NCBI GenBank assembly: GCA_012798835.1
Contig: JAAZML010000123.1
Location: forward strand, 1-47,054
Reading direction: 5' to 3'
DNA from: Clostridium sp.
GTDB taxonomy: Bacteria > Bacillota > Clostridia > Acetivibrionales > Acetivibrionaceae
Length of the DNA stretch: 47,054 nt
Both the position numbers and the translations under genes were made by a program. The notes below the pieces were generated by a model, which saw nothing but the letters and a program-made list of their open reading frames with translations, was not told the DNA's origin and searched no databases. Below, piece by piece: positions 34,777-44,309 of the stretch (position 1 is the stretch's first letter; each line of letters opens with the position of its first letter).

Positions 34777-36927
34777 ATGGGTCTTACAAATCAATCTACC
34801 GGCACGAGTATGCTGACTGAGGAACTGAAAATCCAGCTGTCTGATTCAGAGGATAAAATCGTTGCCTTAGCAGGTAACCCTAATGTCGGTAAAAGTACAG
34901 TTTTCAACAGCCTAACCGGCTTGAAGCAACATACTGGGAATTGGCCCGGCAAAACAGTTAGCAATGCCCAAGGAAGATGTAAACATAGGGGGAAAAACTT
35001 TATTATGGTAGATGTTCCGGGCACTTATTCTCTTATGGCGAATTCGGTGGAGGAACAGGTTGCTAGGGATTTTGTCTGTTTTGGGTACCCGGATGCCACT
35101 ATTGTGGTAACTGATGCAACATGCCTTGAAAGAAACCTAAATCTTGTCCTTCAGACAATAGAAATCACCGACAAAATCGTTGTATGCGTAAATCTGGTAG
35201 ATGAAGCAAAAAGAAAAAAAATTAAAATTAATTATGATAAATTATCAAATATTCTTGGAGTGCCTGTGATTCCCACCATAGCCAGAAGTGATAAAGGACT
35301 TTGCAGGTTAATGGATAGTGTCCATAATGTTGCACATGGATCCGCAGATGCAGACCCTATCAAAATAATTTATGATGATGCCATCGAAGAAGCAATAGAA
35401 ATGGTTCAAAGTAAGGTTCATAATTTAGTGCAGGGCAAAATAAGTAGCAGGTGGGTTGCACTCAAGCTTCTAGATGGGGAACCAAGCCTCTTGGTATCTC
35501 TTGGCAAACACCTGGGATTTGACCTTTTAAACAGCACCGGGCTTACAAAGATTATAGAAAATGCAAGGAATTATCTGTTTGAAAGAGGCATTGATGGAGA
35601 ACAGCTAAGGGACAGAATTGTATTAAAACTTGTATCAACTGCGGAGGAAATTAGCAAACAAACAGTAACCTTTGGAAAAGAGGAGTACAATAATACAGAT
35701 CGGAAAATAGATCGTATATTAACATCAAGGACTTGGGGGATACCCATAATGCTTGCTCTTTTGGCAATCGTCTTCTGGCTCACCATCACGGGTGCAAATA
35801 TTCCCTCACAAATGCTTTCTTCTCTCCTTTTCTGGTTTGAAGGTCGTTTAACAGTTTTCTTTACCTGGCTGAATATGCCCGGATTTATTCATAGTCTGTT
35901 GATAGAAGGCGTATATAGAACCATAGCTTGGGTTGTATCGGTCATGTTGCCCCCCATGGCTATATTCTTTCCGCTGTTTACGTTACTTGAAGATTTGGGT
36001 TATCTCCCTAGAATAGCTTTTAATCTAGATAATTTTTTCAAAAAAGCCTGCGCCCATGGAAAACAGGCGCTTACAATGTGCATGGGGTTTGGCTGTAATG
36101 CCGCAGGGGTTATTGGCTGCCGAATTATTGATTCTCCCCGGGAAAGACTTATCGCAATTATTACAAACAATTTTGTTCCATGCAATGGGCGCTTTCCCAT
36201 ACTAATATCTATTATAACTATGTTCTTTGCAGCAGGAATTGTATCGCCATTTCGTTCCCTATTCTCCGCCCTTATTTTGATCGGGGTTATAATGCTTGGC
36301 GTTGTAATGACTCTTTTTATATCGAAGATATTATCAAAGACAATCTTAAAGGGTATCCCCTCCTCTTTCACGTTGGAGATGCCACCTTATAGAAAGCCAC
36401 AAGTCGGCAAAATAATTGTTAGATCTGTATTTGACAGAACACTTTTTGTATTAGGTCGCGCCGTTGCAATTGCAGCACCAGCGGGTATCGTAATATGGGT
36501 CATGGCAAACATATATATCGGCGATATAACTCTTTTGACCCATAGCGCAGGAATTTTGGATCCCTTTGCAAAACTGATTGGTATGGACGGCTATATTTTA
36601 ATGGCTTTTATTTTGGGTTTCCCGGCAAATGAGATTGTTGTCCCAATAATAATTATGAGCTACTTGTCAAAGAGTAGCATGATGGAATTTAAGACTCTTC
36701 ATGAATTAAAAGAACTTTTGGTTCTAAATGGTTGGAATTGGATTACAGCCGTATGCGTAATGATTTTTTCTCTGATGCACTGGCCCTGTGGAACAACGTG
36801 TTGGACCATAAATAAGGAAACTAGAAGCTTAAAATGGACATTTGCCTCAATTATTATACCCACAGCTACTGGAATTATAATATGTTTTATAATAGCAAAT
36901 TTGGCAAGGCTTTTGAGTCTTATCTAA
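34777..36927 (+). CDS. feoB: FeoB ferrous iron transporter
   Basis: 716-aa GTP-gated Fe(II) importer. The cytosolic G domain has G1 GNPNVGKST (33-41), G3 DVPGTYSL and G4 NLVD, followed by the GDI-like helical region. The membrane part (about 330-716) has the two Gate repeats, including CMGFGCNAAGVIGCRI with the conserved Cys. The C-terminus carries MHWPCGTTCWTINKET. GGGAGGG stands before the ATG. No FeoC gene follows; a terminator does. Confidence 0.95.
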   Translation: MGLTNQSTGTSMLTEELKIQLSDSEDKIVALAGNPNVGKSTVFNSLTGLKQHTGNWPGKTVSNAQGRCKHRGKNFIMVDVPGTYSLMANSVEEQVARDFVCFGYPDATIVVTDATCLERNLNLVLQTIEITDKIVVCVNLVDEAKRKKIKINYDKLSNILGVPVIPTIARSDKGLCRLMDSVHNVAHGSADADPIKIIYDDAIEEAIEMVQSKVHNLVQGKISSRWVALKLLDGEPSLLVSLGKHLGFDLLNSTGLTKIIENARNYLFERGIDGEQLRDRIVLKLVSTAEEISKQTVTFGKEEYNNTDRKIDRILTSRTWGIPIMLALLAIVFWLTITGANIPSQMLSSLLFWFEGRLTVFFTWLNMPGFIHSLLIEGVYRTIAWVVSVMLPPMAIFFPLFTLLEDLGYLPRIAFNLDNFFKKACAHGKQALTMCMGFGCNAAGVIGCRIIDSPRERLIAIITNNFVPCNGRFPILISIITMFFAAGIVSPFRSLFSALILIGVIMLGVVMTLFISKILSKTILKGIPSSFTLEMPPYRKPQVGKIIVRSVFDRTLFVLGRAVAIAAPAGIVIWVMANIYIGDITLLTHSAGILDPFAKLIGMDGYILMAFILGFPANEIVVPIIIMSYLSKSSMMEFKTLHELKELLVLNGWNWITAVCVMIFSLMHWPCGTTCWTINKETRSLKWTFASIIIPTATGIIICFIIANLARLLSLI

Positions 36928-36930
36928 TAT

Positions 36931-36960
36931 AAAACACAGGGATTTCCCCTGTGTTTTATA
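36931..36960. terminator. Intrinsic terminator after feoB
   Basis: AAAACACAGGG/CCCTGTGTTTT with a short loop just after the feoB stop. It is A/T-flanked on both sides and may also serve the convergent gene that ends at 37012. Confidence 0.88.
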
Positions 36961-37011
36961 TTCTTGCTGAAATCAGTGGTAAAAAGACATCTTTATTGTT
37001 ATCCTTTAAAT

Positions 37012-38208
37012 TTAGCTTTTATCTTTTTTGTTTTCAATTCTTTTTAGAGTATCGGCTGCAAAATCGCGCCCTCCTATTCCAAAAGATATCGCAAATGCTA
37101 TGGCAAGAGCACCTAATAAAATAATAAATGCTGAATTCACAATCGTAGTAGCTATGCCAAGCTGTATCAATGACATAAATATTGCAACAATAATAATCGT
37201 AGTCCTTGCAATCACTACAGTAAACTTTGCATTAGGGTATTTTTTTTGTATAAACGATTCTACCCATGCCGATATTAAAAGGGCTACACTCATAATAATT
37301 ACTGCGCTTATGAACATCGGAAGATATGCTATAATAGCCGCCCCGACGTTTTTGAGAACTCCAAGGTTTATCACATTGGTCGCCTCAACAATAAATAAAA
37401 GTACCACTATGTATTTTACAAATTCGCCAATAGCCTTTGAAAGGGAAAAATCCTGCACCTTTGCTCCACCCGCTGGAATTATCTTTTTTAGAAGTGAATC
37501 GGTACCCAAGCCAGATAAAACCTGTGTCAGGAGTCTGGCTGCTATTTTCGCTACCATTATGCCAATAATAATCAATGCAATTGCTACAAATATGTTAGGA
37601 AGCATTTCAAACATGGAATTGAGCATAGATATGGCAGGATTGGAGATTGCAGTTATATTCAATGCCTGTAACGATGCAGTAATAACTGGAATCAATATTA
37701 TAACGTAAAGTACATAGGAAATGGCCGATGATATTGTAACACTTTCAGAAGATGAAATCCCGGCCTTTTCTTGTAACTTATCAATATTCAGTTTCTTTAA
37801 AATCGGAGTTGACAGCTGTCTAACGATTTTGGCTACAAGAGCACCAAACATTAGGATAACAACGGCTGCAATAATGTTAGGAACATACCCTAGAAAACGA
37901 GAAACCAATACTGTAATGGGAGCTGATACATTTTCCATGCCTAATTTATTTAATACCCCAGGTAAAAACAATAAAAAGACTATGACAAAAACCAACTTAC
38001 CGATAAAATCCAAGGAGCTCCCTGTTGTTTCATCAACTATACCAAGTTTATCGATTTTCTTATCGATCTTGGATAACTTCAGAGCCTTCATAACTAGTGC
38101 TTTTGCAAGCAGTGCCGCTGCATAAGCAATTACCAAAAATATCACTGCGCTAACTATTGATGGAATACCTGAAACAAATTTGTCAAACAGTTCTTCTACA
38201 TACCTCAT
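37012..38208 (-). CDS. Mechanosensitive-channel-like membrane protein with TM_helix repeats
   Basis: 398-aa polytopic protein built from repeated blocks of the conserved TM-helix type (Pfam TM_helix/CmpX-like): PSIVSAVIFLVIAYAAALLAKAL, NIIAAVVILMFGALVAKI and NIFVAIALIIIGIMVAKIAARL are clearly related, and each is followed by an amphipathic LLxxLGxxxLxxK segment. The C-terminal end (ALAIAFAISFGIGGRDFAADTL) resembles the pore-lining helix of MscS. Probably an ion channel responding to membrane tension; the MscS beta domain is lacking. Monocistronic. Confidence 0.82.
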   Translation of the reverse strand: MRYVEELFDKFVSGIPSIVSAVIFLVIAYAAALLAKALVMKALKLSKIDKKIDKLGIVDETTGSSLDFIGKLVFVIVFLLFLPGVLNKLGMENVSAPITVLVSRFLGYVPNIIAAVVILMFGALVAKIVRQLSTPILKKLNIDKLQEKAGISSSESVTISSAISYVLYVIILIPVITASLQALNITAISNPAISMLNSMFEMLPNIFVAIALIIIGIMVAKIAARLLTQVLSGLGTDSLLKKIIPAGGAKVQDFSLSKAIGEFVKYIVVLLFIVEATNVINLGVLKNVGAAIIAYLPMFISAVIIMSVALLISAWVESFIQKKYPNAKFTVVIARTTIIIVAIFMSLIQLGIATTIVNSAFIILLGALAIAFAISFGIGGRDFAADTLKRIENKKDKS

Positions 38209-38256
38209 TTTGTTACCACCTTTCGTTATTTTCTTATCATTATATCACATTACATT

Positions 38257-39633
38257 CTAAACGGCATTCATTATACCACATGAAATGTCCTTTTTAGGCA
38301 ATTTTGTTTTCATAATCGAACGATAAACAATAATATATAAAACCACCGATAGCACAATTGTGAAAAAGTCCGCCACAGGTTGTCCCCATATTATGCCATT
38401 TAGGCCAAATAGCCTTCTCCCTATAATAAGAGCGGGTATGAATAGTACGCCCTGACGGCATATTGATAAAACCAATGCGGGCACTGCCTTTCCCATAGCT
38501 TGAAAGGCACCCATAAATATGAACTGGATACCTAGAATCGGCACAGGCGAAGCTATTATTTTAAGAAATCTTGATCCCGTCTCCACAATTTCCGGATCAT
38601 TCATGAAAATTTTCACAAAATCCCCCGCCCCCCAGTAGAATACCGCTGTTATAATGGTTCCACAAACCACCGAACACAGGGTAGAAAATTTGATTGCACT
38701 ATTCATGCGTTTATAGTTTTTCGCTGCAAAATTATAACCAATAAACGGCTGTATCCCTTGTGACAAGCCTATCATTATCATAACGGGAAAAGAATTAATT
38801 CTATGCGGTATCCCCATGGATGAAACAACTGTTTCGCCATACCCTGAAATAAAATTATTTAAAACCATATTGGATATACTAAATAAAATATTGTTTACAA
38901 AAACGGGTATACCTATCATCAATATCTCTTTAATTATCTCCCCTGTTGCTTTAAAATCTTTTAGGGCTATAGACAAAACATTGCTTTTTTTCCTTAAATA
39001 ATAAACGTAGTAAATAACAGAAAACATGTTTCCAATAACCGTGGCAATTGCAGCACCTACTACACCCATGTCAAGACTTAAAATCATAATCGGATCTAAT
39101 ATTATGTTTATCACTGTACCTATCATCATACCCACCATAGAGCTGCGTGCAGCCCCCTCTGCACGGATAATCTGTCCTAGTGCCTGCTGGAGACAAATAA
39201 ACGGGGCCCCAAGTGCAATAATCGACAAATAACCCTTTGCGTAAAAATAGGTAGTTTCGGTGCTTCCCATTAGGTGCAGTACACCGTCCATGAATAAAAA
39301 TATAGCTATGCTGATTAATACCCCTACACCAATGCACGCAAAAAAACAAAGAGATGAGACATTTTTGGCTTTTTTGTATTCCTTTATACCCATCAAACGC
39401 GATATATAGGTTCCCCCTCCAATCCCAAAAATATTACCAAAGGCCATAAGCATCATAAATATTGGAAATATCAATACAACAGAGGCCATTTGCCTAGCAT
39501 CATTAGTTTTTCCAACAAAAAATGTATCTGCCATATTGTAGAAAACGGTAACCAGCATACCAAGTATAGTAGGCAAAGCCAAAGCAGTTATGGCTCTAGG
39601 AATAGAGTATTCTTCAAACAATTCTTTCTTCAT
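38257..39633 (-). CDS. MATE-family multidrug efflux transporter
   Basis: 458-aa transporter with twelve predicted membrane segments in two homologous halves. It begins near the membrane with IPRAITALALPTILGMLVTVFYNMADTFFVG, the characteristic MATE opening, and repeats the pattern in the second half (GIPVFVNNILFSISNMVLNNF). It exports organic cations or drugs using a Na+ or H+ gradient. ATG 39633 follows AAAGGGAAGATTTA; the frame continues 13 codons upstream without support. Confidence 0.93.
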   Translation of the reverse strand: MKKELFEEYSIPRAITALALPTILGMLVTVFYNMADTFFVGKTNDARQMASVVLIFPIFMMLMAFGNIFGIGGGTYISRLMGIKEYKKAKNVSSLCFFACIGVGVLISIAIFLFMDGVLHLMGSTETTYFYAKGYLSIIALGAPFICLQQALGQIIRAEGAARSSMVGMMIGTVINIILDPIMILSLDMGVVGAAIATVIGNMFSVIYYVYYLRKKSNVLSIALKDFKATGEIIKEILMIGIPVFVNNILFSISNMVLNNFISGYGETVVSSMGIPHRINSFPVMIMIGLSQGIQPFIGYNFAAKNYKRMNSAIKFSTLCSVVCGTIITAVFYWGAGDFVKIFMNDPEIVETGSRFLKIIASPVPILGIQFIFMGAFQAMGKAVPALVLSICRQGVLFIPALIIGRRLFGLNGIIWGQPVADFFTIVLSVVLYIIVYRSIMKTKLPKKDISCGIMNAV

Positions 39634-39872
39634 TAAATCTTCCCTTTCACAATTGAGTGTATTCTGTTGCATGCTTTGTTGTATATTTCGATCGCTACAT
39701 TAGAATTTAACACACAAAAGATATAAAATCAATAGAAACCCCCATTGCCAGATCCCAGACGCTACTTATTGTAAAATACATAGATGCATATTATTCTGTT
39801 TTAACACTGTTTTTTATGGGTATACCTATATATATAAATATTTGCTAGAATTTAAAATCGGGGGTTTTGCCA

Positions 39873-40427
39873 ATGAATAATGACGCTAATAAGCCAAAAA
39901 ATAACATAGTCAAGATTGGAGTACCACTTATCATTATTTCTGCTCTGATTGTAATGTGGTTTTTGAAAACACAGCAATATCCAAAGGAGAGTGCTGAAAC
40001 AAGCCCTCCTGTCCATACTAATCCGGATTTTGCTTTTGATGTGGAAAACGAACTAAATCTTGATAGATTAAAAACATACGGACTTCCTATTATGATAGAC
40101 TTCGGTGCAGATTACTGCCCGCCTTGTAGAGAAATAAAGCCCACACTAGTAAAACTCAATGCAGAACTCCAGGAAAAAGCAATAATAAGATATGTGGATG
40201 TGCAAAAACTTCCGGGTGTTGCACAGGATTTCCCCGTTCAGGTCATTCCAACACAGGTATTCTACGATAAAGAGGGTAAACCCTACAAACCCTCCGACCA
40301 AAATTCTTCGAAAATGCGAACGTATTTAGATAGAAACACTGAAGAACATATATTTACAACCCATGAAGGCATAATGACCTACGAAGAAATTTTAACTATA
40401 CTCAGAGAAATGGGGATGGAAGAATGA
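39873..40427 (+). CDS. Membrane-anchored thioredoxin-like protein
   Basis: 184-aa protein with one N-terminal membrane anchor (about 14-34) and an extracytoplasmic thioredoxin fold with active site DYCPPCREIKP (C-P-P-C, near residue 80) and the cis-Pro loop VIPTQVFYD. It reduces or exchanges thiols outside the membrane. The stop codon overlaps the ccdA start by 4 nt, so the two form an electron relay. ATG 39873 lies 8 nt after GGGGG; the upstream TTG is rejected. Confidence 0.9.
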   Translation: MNNDANKPKNNIVKIGVPLIIISALIVMWFLKTQQYPKESAETSPPVHTNPDFAFDVENELNLDRLKTYGLPIMIDFGADYCPPCREIKPTLVKLNAELQEKAIIRYVDVQKLPGVAQDFPVQVIPTQVFYDKEGKPYKPSDQNSSKMRTYLDRNTEEHIFTTHEGIMTYEEILTILREMGMEE

Positions 40428-41116
40428 TAGATCAATGGTTGGAGGTATTGTCGCAGCTGATAAGGGAAAGTTTGTGGCTTGCACCCCTTTTGGCACTTTT
40501 TGCAGGTGTGCTGACTTCTGTTACCCCTTGTTCTCTTTCTACTATACCCCTTATAATTGGTTACGTCGGCAGTGCGGGAGATAAGGAACCCAAAAAAGCT
40601 CTTAGGTTATCCCTTGTTTTTGCCTCTGGCATGGCAATTACTTTTACAGCCCTTGGCACTGCTGCATCACTACTAGGTAAGCTTATGTCTGCCTCCGGAA
40701 AATGGTGGTACATAACTTTGGGAGTTCTAATGCTTCTAATGGCACTTCAAACTTGGGAAATATATGATTTTATACCATCCGCATATCTTACAGGCAAATC
40801 CTCAAAGAAAGGTTATTTGGGTGCTTTGGTTGCTGGCATATTGGGTGGGTTTTTCTCATCACCCTGTGCAACTCCCGTTTTGGTGGTTCTACTTGGAATA
40901 GTTGCAAGAAGCGGCAATCTAGCTTGGGGCGTTACATTGCTTTTACTCTACTCAATAGGCAATAGCGTACTGGTCGTGGTAGCCGGAACGTCCGTAGCCT
41001 TCGTCAAAAAACTAACCTCCGATGACAAATACGGATCTTTTAGCAAAATACTCAAAATAGTTATGGGTAGCCTTATCCTTCTAATAGCCTTCTATATGTT
41101 TTATTTGGGGTTTTAG
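40424..41116 (+). CDS. ccdA: CcdA-type transmembrane thiol-disulfide electron carrier
   Basis: 230-aa six-helix membrane protein of the CcdA/DsbD-beta family. The redox Cys pair lies in the first and fourth helices: LTSVTPCSLSTIP and FFSSPCATPVLVV. It passes electrons from cytoplasmic thioredoxin to the extracytoplasmic thioredoxin-like protein encoded just upstream. No cytochrome c maturation genes are here, so a general role in keeping surface proteins reduced is more likely. Confidence 0.92.
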   Translation: MIDQWLEVLSQLIRESLWLAPLLALFAGVLTSVTPCSLSTIPLIIGYVGSAGDKEPKKALRLSLVFASGMAITFTALGTAASLLGKLMSASGKWWYITLGVLMLLMALQTWEIYDFIPSAYLTGKSSKKGYLGALVAGILGGFFSSPCATPVLVVLLGIVARSGNLAWGVTLLLLYSIGNSVLVVVAGTSVAFVKKLTSDDKYGSFSKILKIVMGSLILLIAFYMFYLGF

Positions 41117-41186
41117 GCAGGTGTATCATTTTTTAAAAACCACTGATAACTTACCTTAAATTTCAAAATGGTCTATATACATCTTG

Positions 41187-42110
41187 CTAACTGTCTTTAG
41201 CAGGATCCATGTGGATTACAATGTCAATCCCTAGCTCTTCCTTGATCCTCTCTTGTATCCTCCCCGCCTCCGAATGGATATCTGTAATGCTATCCTCATA
41301 TGAAATCTCGGCATGTATTGAAGCAAATATCTTGCCTGGACCGTAATCATGAATCTTTAAATCATGTGTACCCCTGACACACTCGCTTTGAAAAACGATG
41401 GAATTAATTTTTTTAATTAACTCGGGATCTGGTGACGAACCCAGAAGCAAATTTACTGAATCCTTTGCAATACTAAATCCTGTGTACATTATTAATACCG
41501 ATATTACAATTCCCATAATACCGTCAAAAGGAAAATCGCTTACCCTACCTAGCAGCGTACCTATAAGTATTGAACTGGTTGCAACAGCATCATTTAGACT
41601 ATCTAAGGCCGTTGCTCTGTTGACACTTGAATCTATAATTCCTCCTATATATCCATTATAAAAGAACATCCATATCTTTACAATAATTGAAATAACCAAA
41701 ATAATAATTGATGCTGTACTATATATAACTTTTTCCGGTTTAATAACCTTACCAAATGATCCCCTTAAAAGCTCTAATCCAACAGCGAAAATAATAAACG
41801 ATACTATCAAAGTAGCAATATACTCGTATCTACCATGACCATGGGGGTGTTCAGGATCTGGAGGCCTTTTCCCGAGCTTTGCGGCAAATATTATAATTAG
41901 GGATGAGCCTAAATCACTAAGGTTATTGAATGCATCGGAAATGACTGCAATACTGTTTATGAGTAAACCTGTAATAACCTTCGCCAAGAATAAAAGAGCA
42001 TTACAGGCAATCCCTATAAAGCCCGATAAAAGACTATAGGATTCCCTGACGTCTATATCAGTAATGTTTTGATGATCCTTAATAAATCTTTTAATTAGTA
42101 ATTTTATCAA
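41187..42110 (-). CDS. Cation diffusion facilitator (CDF) metal efflux transporter
   Basis: 307-aa zinc/iron/manganese exporter of the FieF/MntE type. Six membrane segments and a cytoplasmic C-terminal domain are visible. Metal-site residues lie in SDAFNNLSDLGSS (helix II, D-x-x-x-x-x-D) and in RATALDSLNDAVATSS (helix V, D-x-x-x-D); the conserved HPHGHGRYEYIATL follows helix III. TTG 42110 fits best because GAGGG lies 7 nt upstream; ATG 42143 has no ribosome site. Metal specificity cannot be assigned, but helix II has Asp rather than His at the first ligand position, which leans towards Mn or Fe. Confidence 0.9.
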   Translation of the reverse strand: MIKLLIKRFIKDHQNITDIDVRESYSLLSGFIGIACNALLFLAKVITGLLINSIAVISDAFNNLSDLGSSLIIIFAAKLGKRPPDPEHPHGHGRYEYIATLIVSFIIFAVGLELLRGSFGKVIKPEKVIYSTASIIILVISIIVKIWMFFYNGYIGGIIDSSVNRATALDSLNDAVATSSILIGTLLGRVSDFPFDGIMGIVISVLIMYTGFSIAKDSVNLLLGSSPDPELIKKINSIVFQSECVRGTHDLKIHDYGPGKIFASIHAEISYEDSITDIHSEAGRIQERIKEELGIDIVIHMDPAKDS

Positions 42111-42207
42111 AACTAGTCCCTCACTATCTGATGAACAATACATGGAGTATTATCGGGATCATTATACATACTTATTATATGTTTGTCAAAATTTAAAATG
42201 TTTTAAA

Positions 42208-42672
42208 TTACTCTTTTTCTTTTAGTATAACAGAAATATCAAATTCCCCGATGGAGGTATATAAAGGCAGCAGAAGCACTTTTTCACTATTTAAGGTCGC
42301 GGGTTTATAGCCACCTAAAAACACTTGGGGCGGTTGAATATCACAGGCAAAATTATATTCGGACAAATTTGTTAATGCATTTCCACTGATAATATTGGCC
42401 ATCTCTCCCAAAGCCGATGAGGCGAAGTTGTCTATTTTATCCATATCCATTCCCGACATTATTTTAACCATTTCTAAAGTCGTTTTTTTGGGGAAGCTAA
42501 ATAGGATTGTCCCACTGAGATCGCCTGTTACCCCGAGTTCAACATTTGCATCCTTATTGTTTGTAAGACCATTTACCATTTTCAAATCCCCTCTTTCGGG
42601 ACTTATATCTATCATCATTTGAAGCACGTCTTTTGTTGCTCTATAGAAAGAGTTTATATATTCCGCCTTCAT
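42208..42672 (-). CDS. cheX: CheX-type CheY-P phosphatase
   Basis: 154-aa protein of the CheX/CheC/FliY family. The catalytic E-x2-N signature is in SALGEMANIISGNAL. The N-terminal MKAEYINSFYRATKDVLQMM and the GDLSGTILFSF strand are typical of CheX. It dephosphorylates CheY-P or a related receiver. The start overlaps the bacteriohemerythrin stop by 4 nt, with GGAGGGG upstream, so the two are translationally coupled. No chemotaxis gene cluster is here. Confidence 0.92.
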   Translation of the reverse strand: MKAEYINSFYRATKDVLQMMIDISPERGDLKMVNGLTNNKDANVELGVTGDLSGTILFSFPKKTTLEMVKIMSGMDMDKIDNFASSALGEMANIISGNALTNLSEYNFACDIQPPQVFLGGYKPATLNSEKVLLLPLYTSIGEFDISVILKEKE

Positions 42673-43091
42673 TGTTCCAACCCCTCCTTGGTTTTAACAT
42701 ATTCGCCTATCTTCTGATCCATGTTGCCAACATGCATTATAAGCCAAGTCATCAATCTCCCGCCAAATTCTTGTATTTTTTCCTCGCTAAAACCCTCGTC
42801 TTCAAAAATTTTAATGTAGTTATTAACACCTTCTTTGAATTTGGCATGCGCACTCTTGTGGACTTCGATCTCTGGATAGCCGATTTTGGCTTGATAGGCT
42901 TCTTCCTCATCAAAATGCTCAACTACATATTCTTTCATAAATAGCATCGTTTCCTTAACTTTATCCAATTTGGCATCCCAATCTTCTTCATCCCTAATGG
43001 TGCGTGTAAAATCCGAGACCCGTCTAAAAAGTTCCTCATGTTGTTGATCAATAAGTTTAACTCCAACCCTGTACTTATCTTTCCACATCAT
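42669..43091 (-). CDS. Bacteriohemerythrin
   Basis: 140-aa four-helix di-iron protein that binds O2 reversibly. The ligand pattern is complete: His18 (DQQHEELF), HFDEEE, HKSAHAKF and HVGNMD. It has no fused methyl-accepting or other domain. It may sense or scavenge oxygen or store iron. Coupled to cheX by a 4-nt overlap. Confidence 0.93.
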   Translation of the reverse strand: MMWKDKYRVGVKLIDQQHEELFRRVSDFTRTIRDEEDWDAKLDKVKETMLFMKEYVVEHFDEEEAYQAKIGYPEIEVHKSAHAKFKEGVNNYIKIFEDEGFSEEKIQEFGGRLMTWLIMHVGNMDQKIGEYVKTKEGLEQ

Positions 43092-43346
43092 TTTATTCCC
43101 CGCCTTCCATATAATTTACCAAATTTAAACAACTCTACCGCAAAAAAAGATACAAACAATCCCACAAAATTAGAACCCCTAGGTTTAATTCTTTTACAAT
43201 AAGCTCTAAAATAACACAGGGTCTAAACTCTGCACGGTATTCTTTGACACAAACATTATAATAAATATGATGTGTCCTATTATTTTTCGGTAATTATTAC
43301 TGATTTCTTTATAGAAAATATGAATTTTGAATATGTCGATATAGTA

Positions 43347-44015
43347 TCAGAATATTTCTAGGATTAGTGTCAAAATTAGCCCAATGAACGCAAAAGGGGC
43401 CAGTGGCACCGTATCCTTGATTGCCTTTTTTCTCGTAATAAGCAAGAACAATGCCATAATAAAACACAAAAACAGGCTGTATACTATCGTCGATACAGTC
43501 CCACCGTAGCCATAAAATATACCAATCAGGGCAAACATTTTTATATCTCCCATGCCCACACCATTTTTCACAAACAATGATCCCATTAGAAAAATTAGAC
43601 CGCCTACTAGGGCACCTTTAATATCTGAAAGGAATATATTTAGCATATTCCCTTCCCCAACAAACACTTCAATTATATATAATACTATGCGGGAGATTAA
43701 ACCCAGAATCAATAACTTGTTGGGGATCTTTTTGGTTTTATAGTCTATATAGACAATAGGTATAAAAAGTAATGCTAAAACAGCTAACTTTGAGGCTTCT
43801 ATATAATCATGGAAATAGTTGTATCGAAGCCCGAAGACGAAAATACCCATTGCGAACATAGCAATAACAAAAACAAAATCTAGTTTGTGCCTTGGCAATA
43901 ATACCATCATTTTGTCTTTTATCGTTTTTTTCTCCATAAGGGGTTCTTTTTTTAAATAAATCCCAATCAGCACCGTAAATAGCACTGTAAGGGGAACCGC
44001 GACTGTCAGCCACAT
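43347..44015 (-). CDS. Type IV prepilin peptidase-like protein (A24 family)
   Basis: 222-aa membrane aspartyl protease with about seven membrane helices. The two catalytic Asp are in VYIDYKTKKIPN and GVGMGDIKMF (GxGD motif). The zinc-binding N-methylation domain of full-length PilD is missing, as in short TadV/FlaK-type peptidases. It would cleave class III leader peptides of pilins. AAAGGAGC precedes ATG 44015. Its nearest neighbour is the large partial gene at the right edge, on the same strand but 294 bp away. Confidence 0.88.
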   Translation of the reverse strand: MWLTVAVPLTVLFTVLIGIYLKKEPLMEKKTIKDKMMVLLPRHKLDFVFVIAMFAMGIFVFGLRYNYFHDYIEASKLAVLALLFIPIVYIDYKTKKIPNKLLILGLISRIVLYIIEVFVGEGNMLNIFLSDIKGALVGGLIFLMGSLFVKNGVGMGDIKMFALIGIFYGYGGTVSTIVYSLFLCFIMALFLLITRKKAIKDTVPLAPFAFIGLILTLILEIF

Positions 44016-44193
44016 TTATTACAGCTCCTTTAAAAAATATTTATGTTTCTGGTTTATTGTGTTTGGTTCTGGACACCTTAATTATATTATAATATTACCT
44101 TTTGTACTATCTTTCTTTTTATATTTGCGATCATATTCAATTAATTTTAATTTCCCAGACATATCAAACCCATTGGTGTTTAAAGGCATTTAG

Positions 44194-44230
44194 GTGAAAG
44201 TTGGGGGGATGCAAACTTTCACATCCCCCT
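44194..44230. other. Interleaved inverted repeats between the surface-protein and prepilin peptidase genes
   Basis: GTGAAAGTT (44194-44202) pairs with AACTTTCAC (44214-44222); GGGGGAT (44204-44210) pairs with ATCCCCC (44223-44229). The two stems interlock, so the RNA can form one hairpin or the other, or a partial pseudoknot. The remaining intergenic sequence (44016-44309) shows no gene. Confidence 0.6.
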
Positions 44231-44309
44231 AATCTAATCAATTATTATTCTTACCTTTTATTAAGAATATGGTTTATGCACTGCTCCACTATCACCCTAC
44301 ACTTTTATC

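Noticed and set aside
37028-37708. 226-codon open frame on the plus strand opposite the TM-helix protein gene
   Set aside because: It mirrors the hydrophobic repeat codons of the minus-strand gene, has no ribosome site and resembles no family; shadow ORF.
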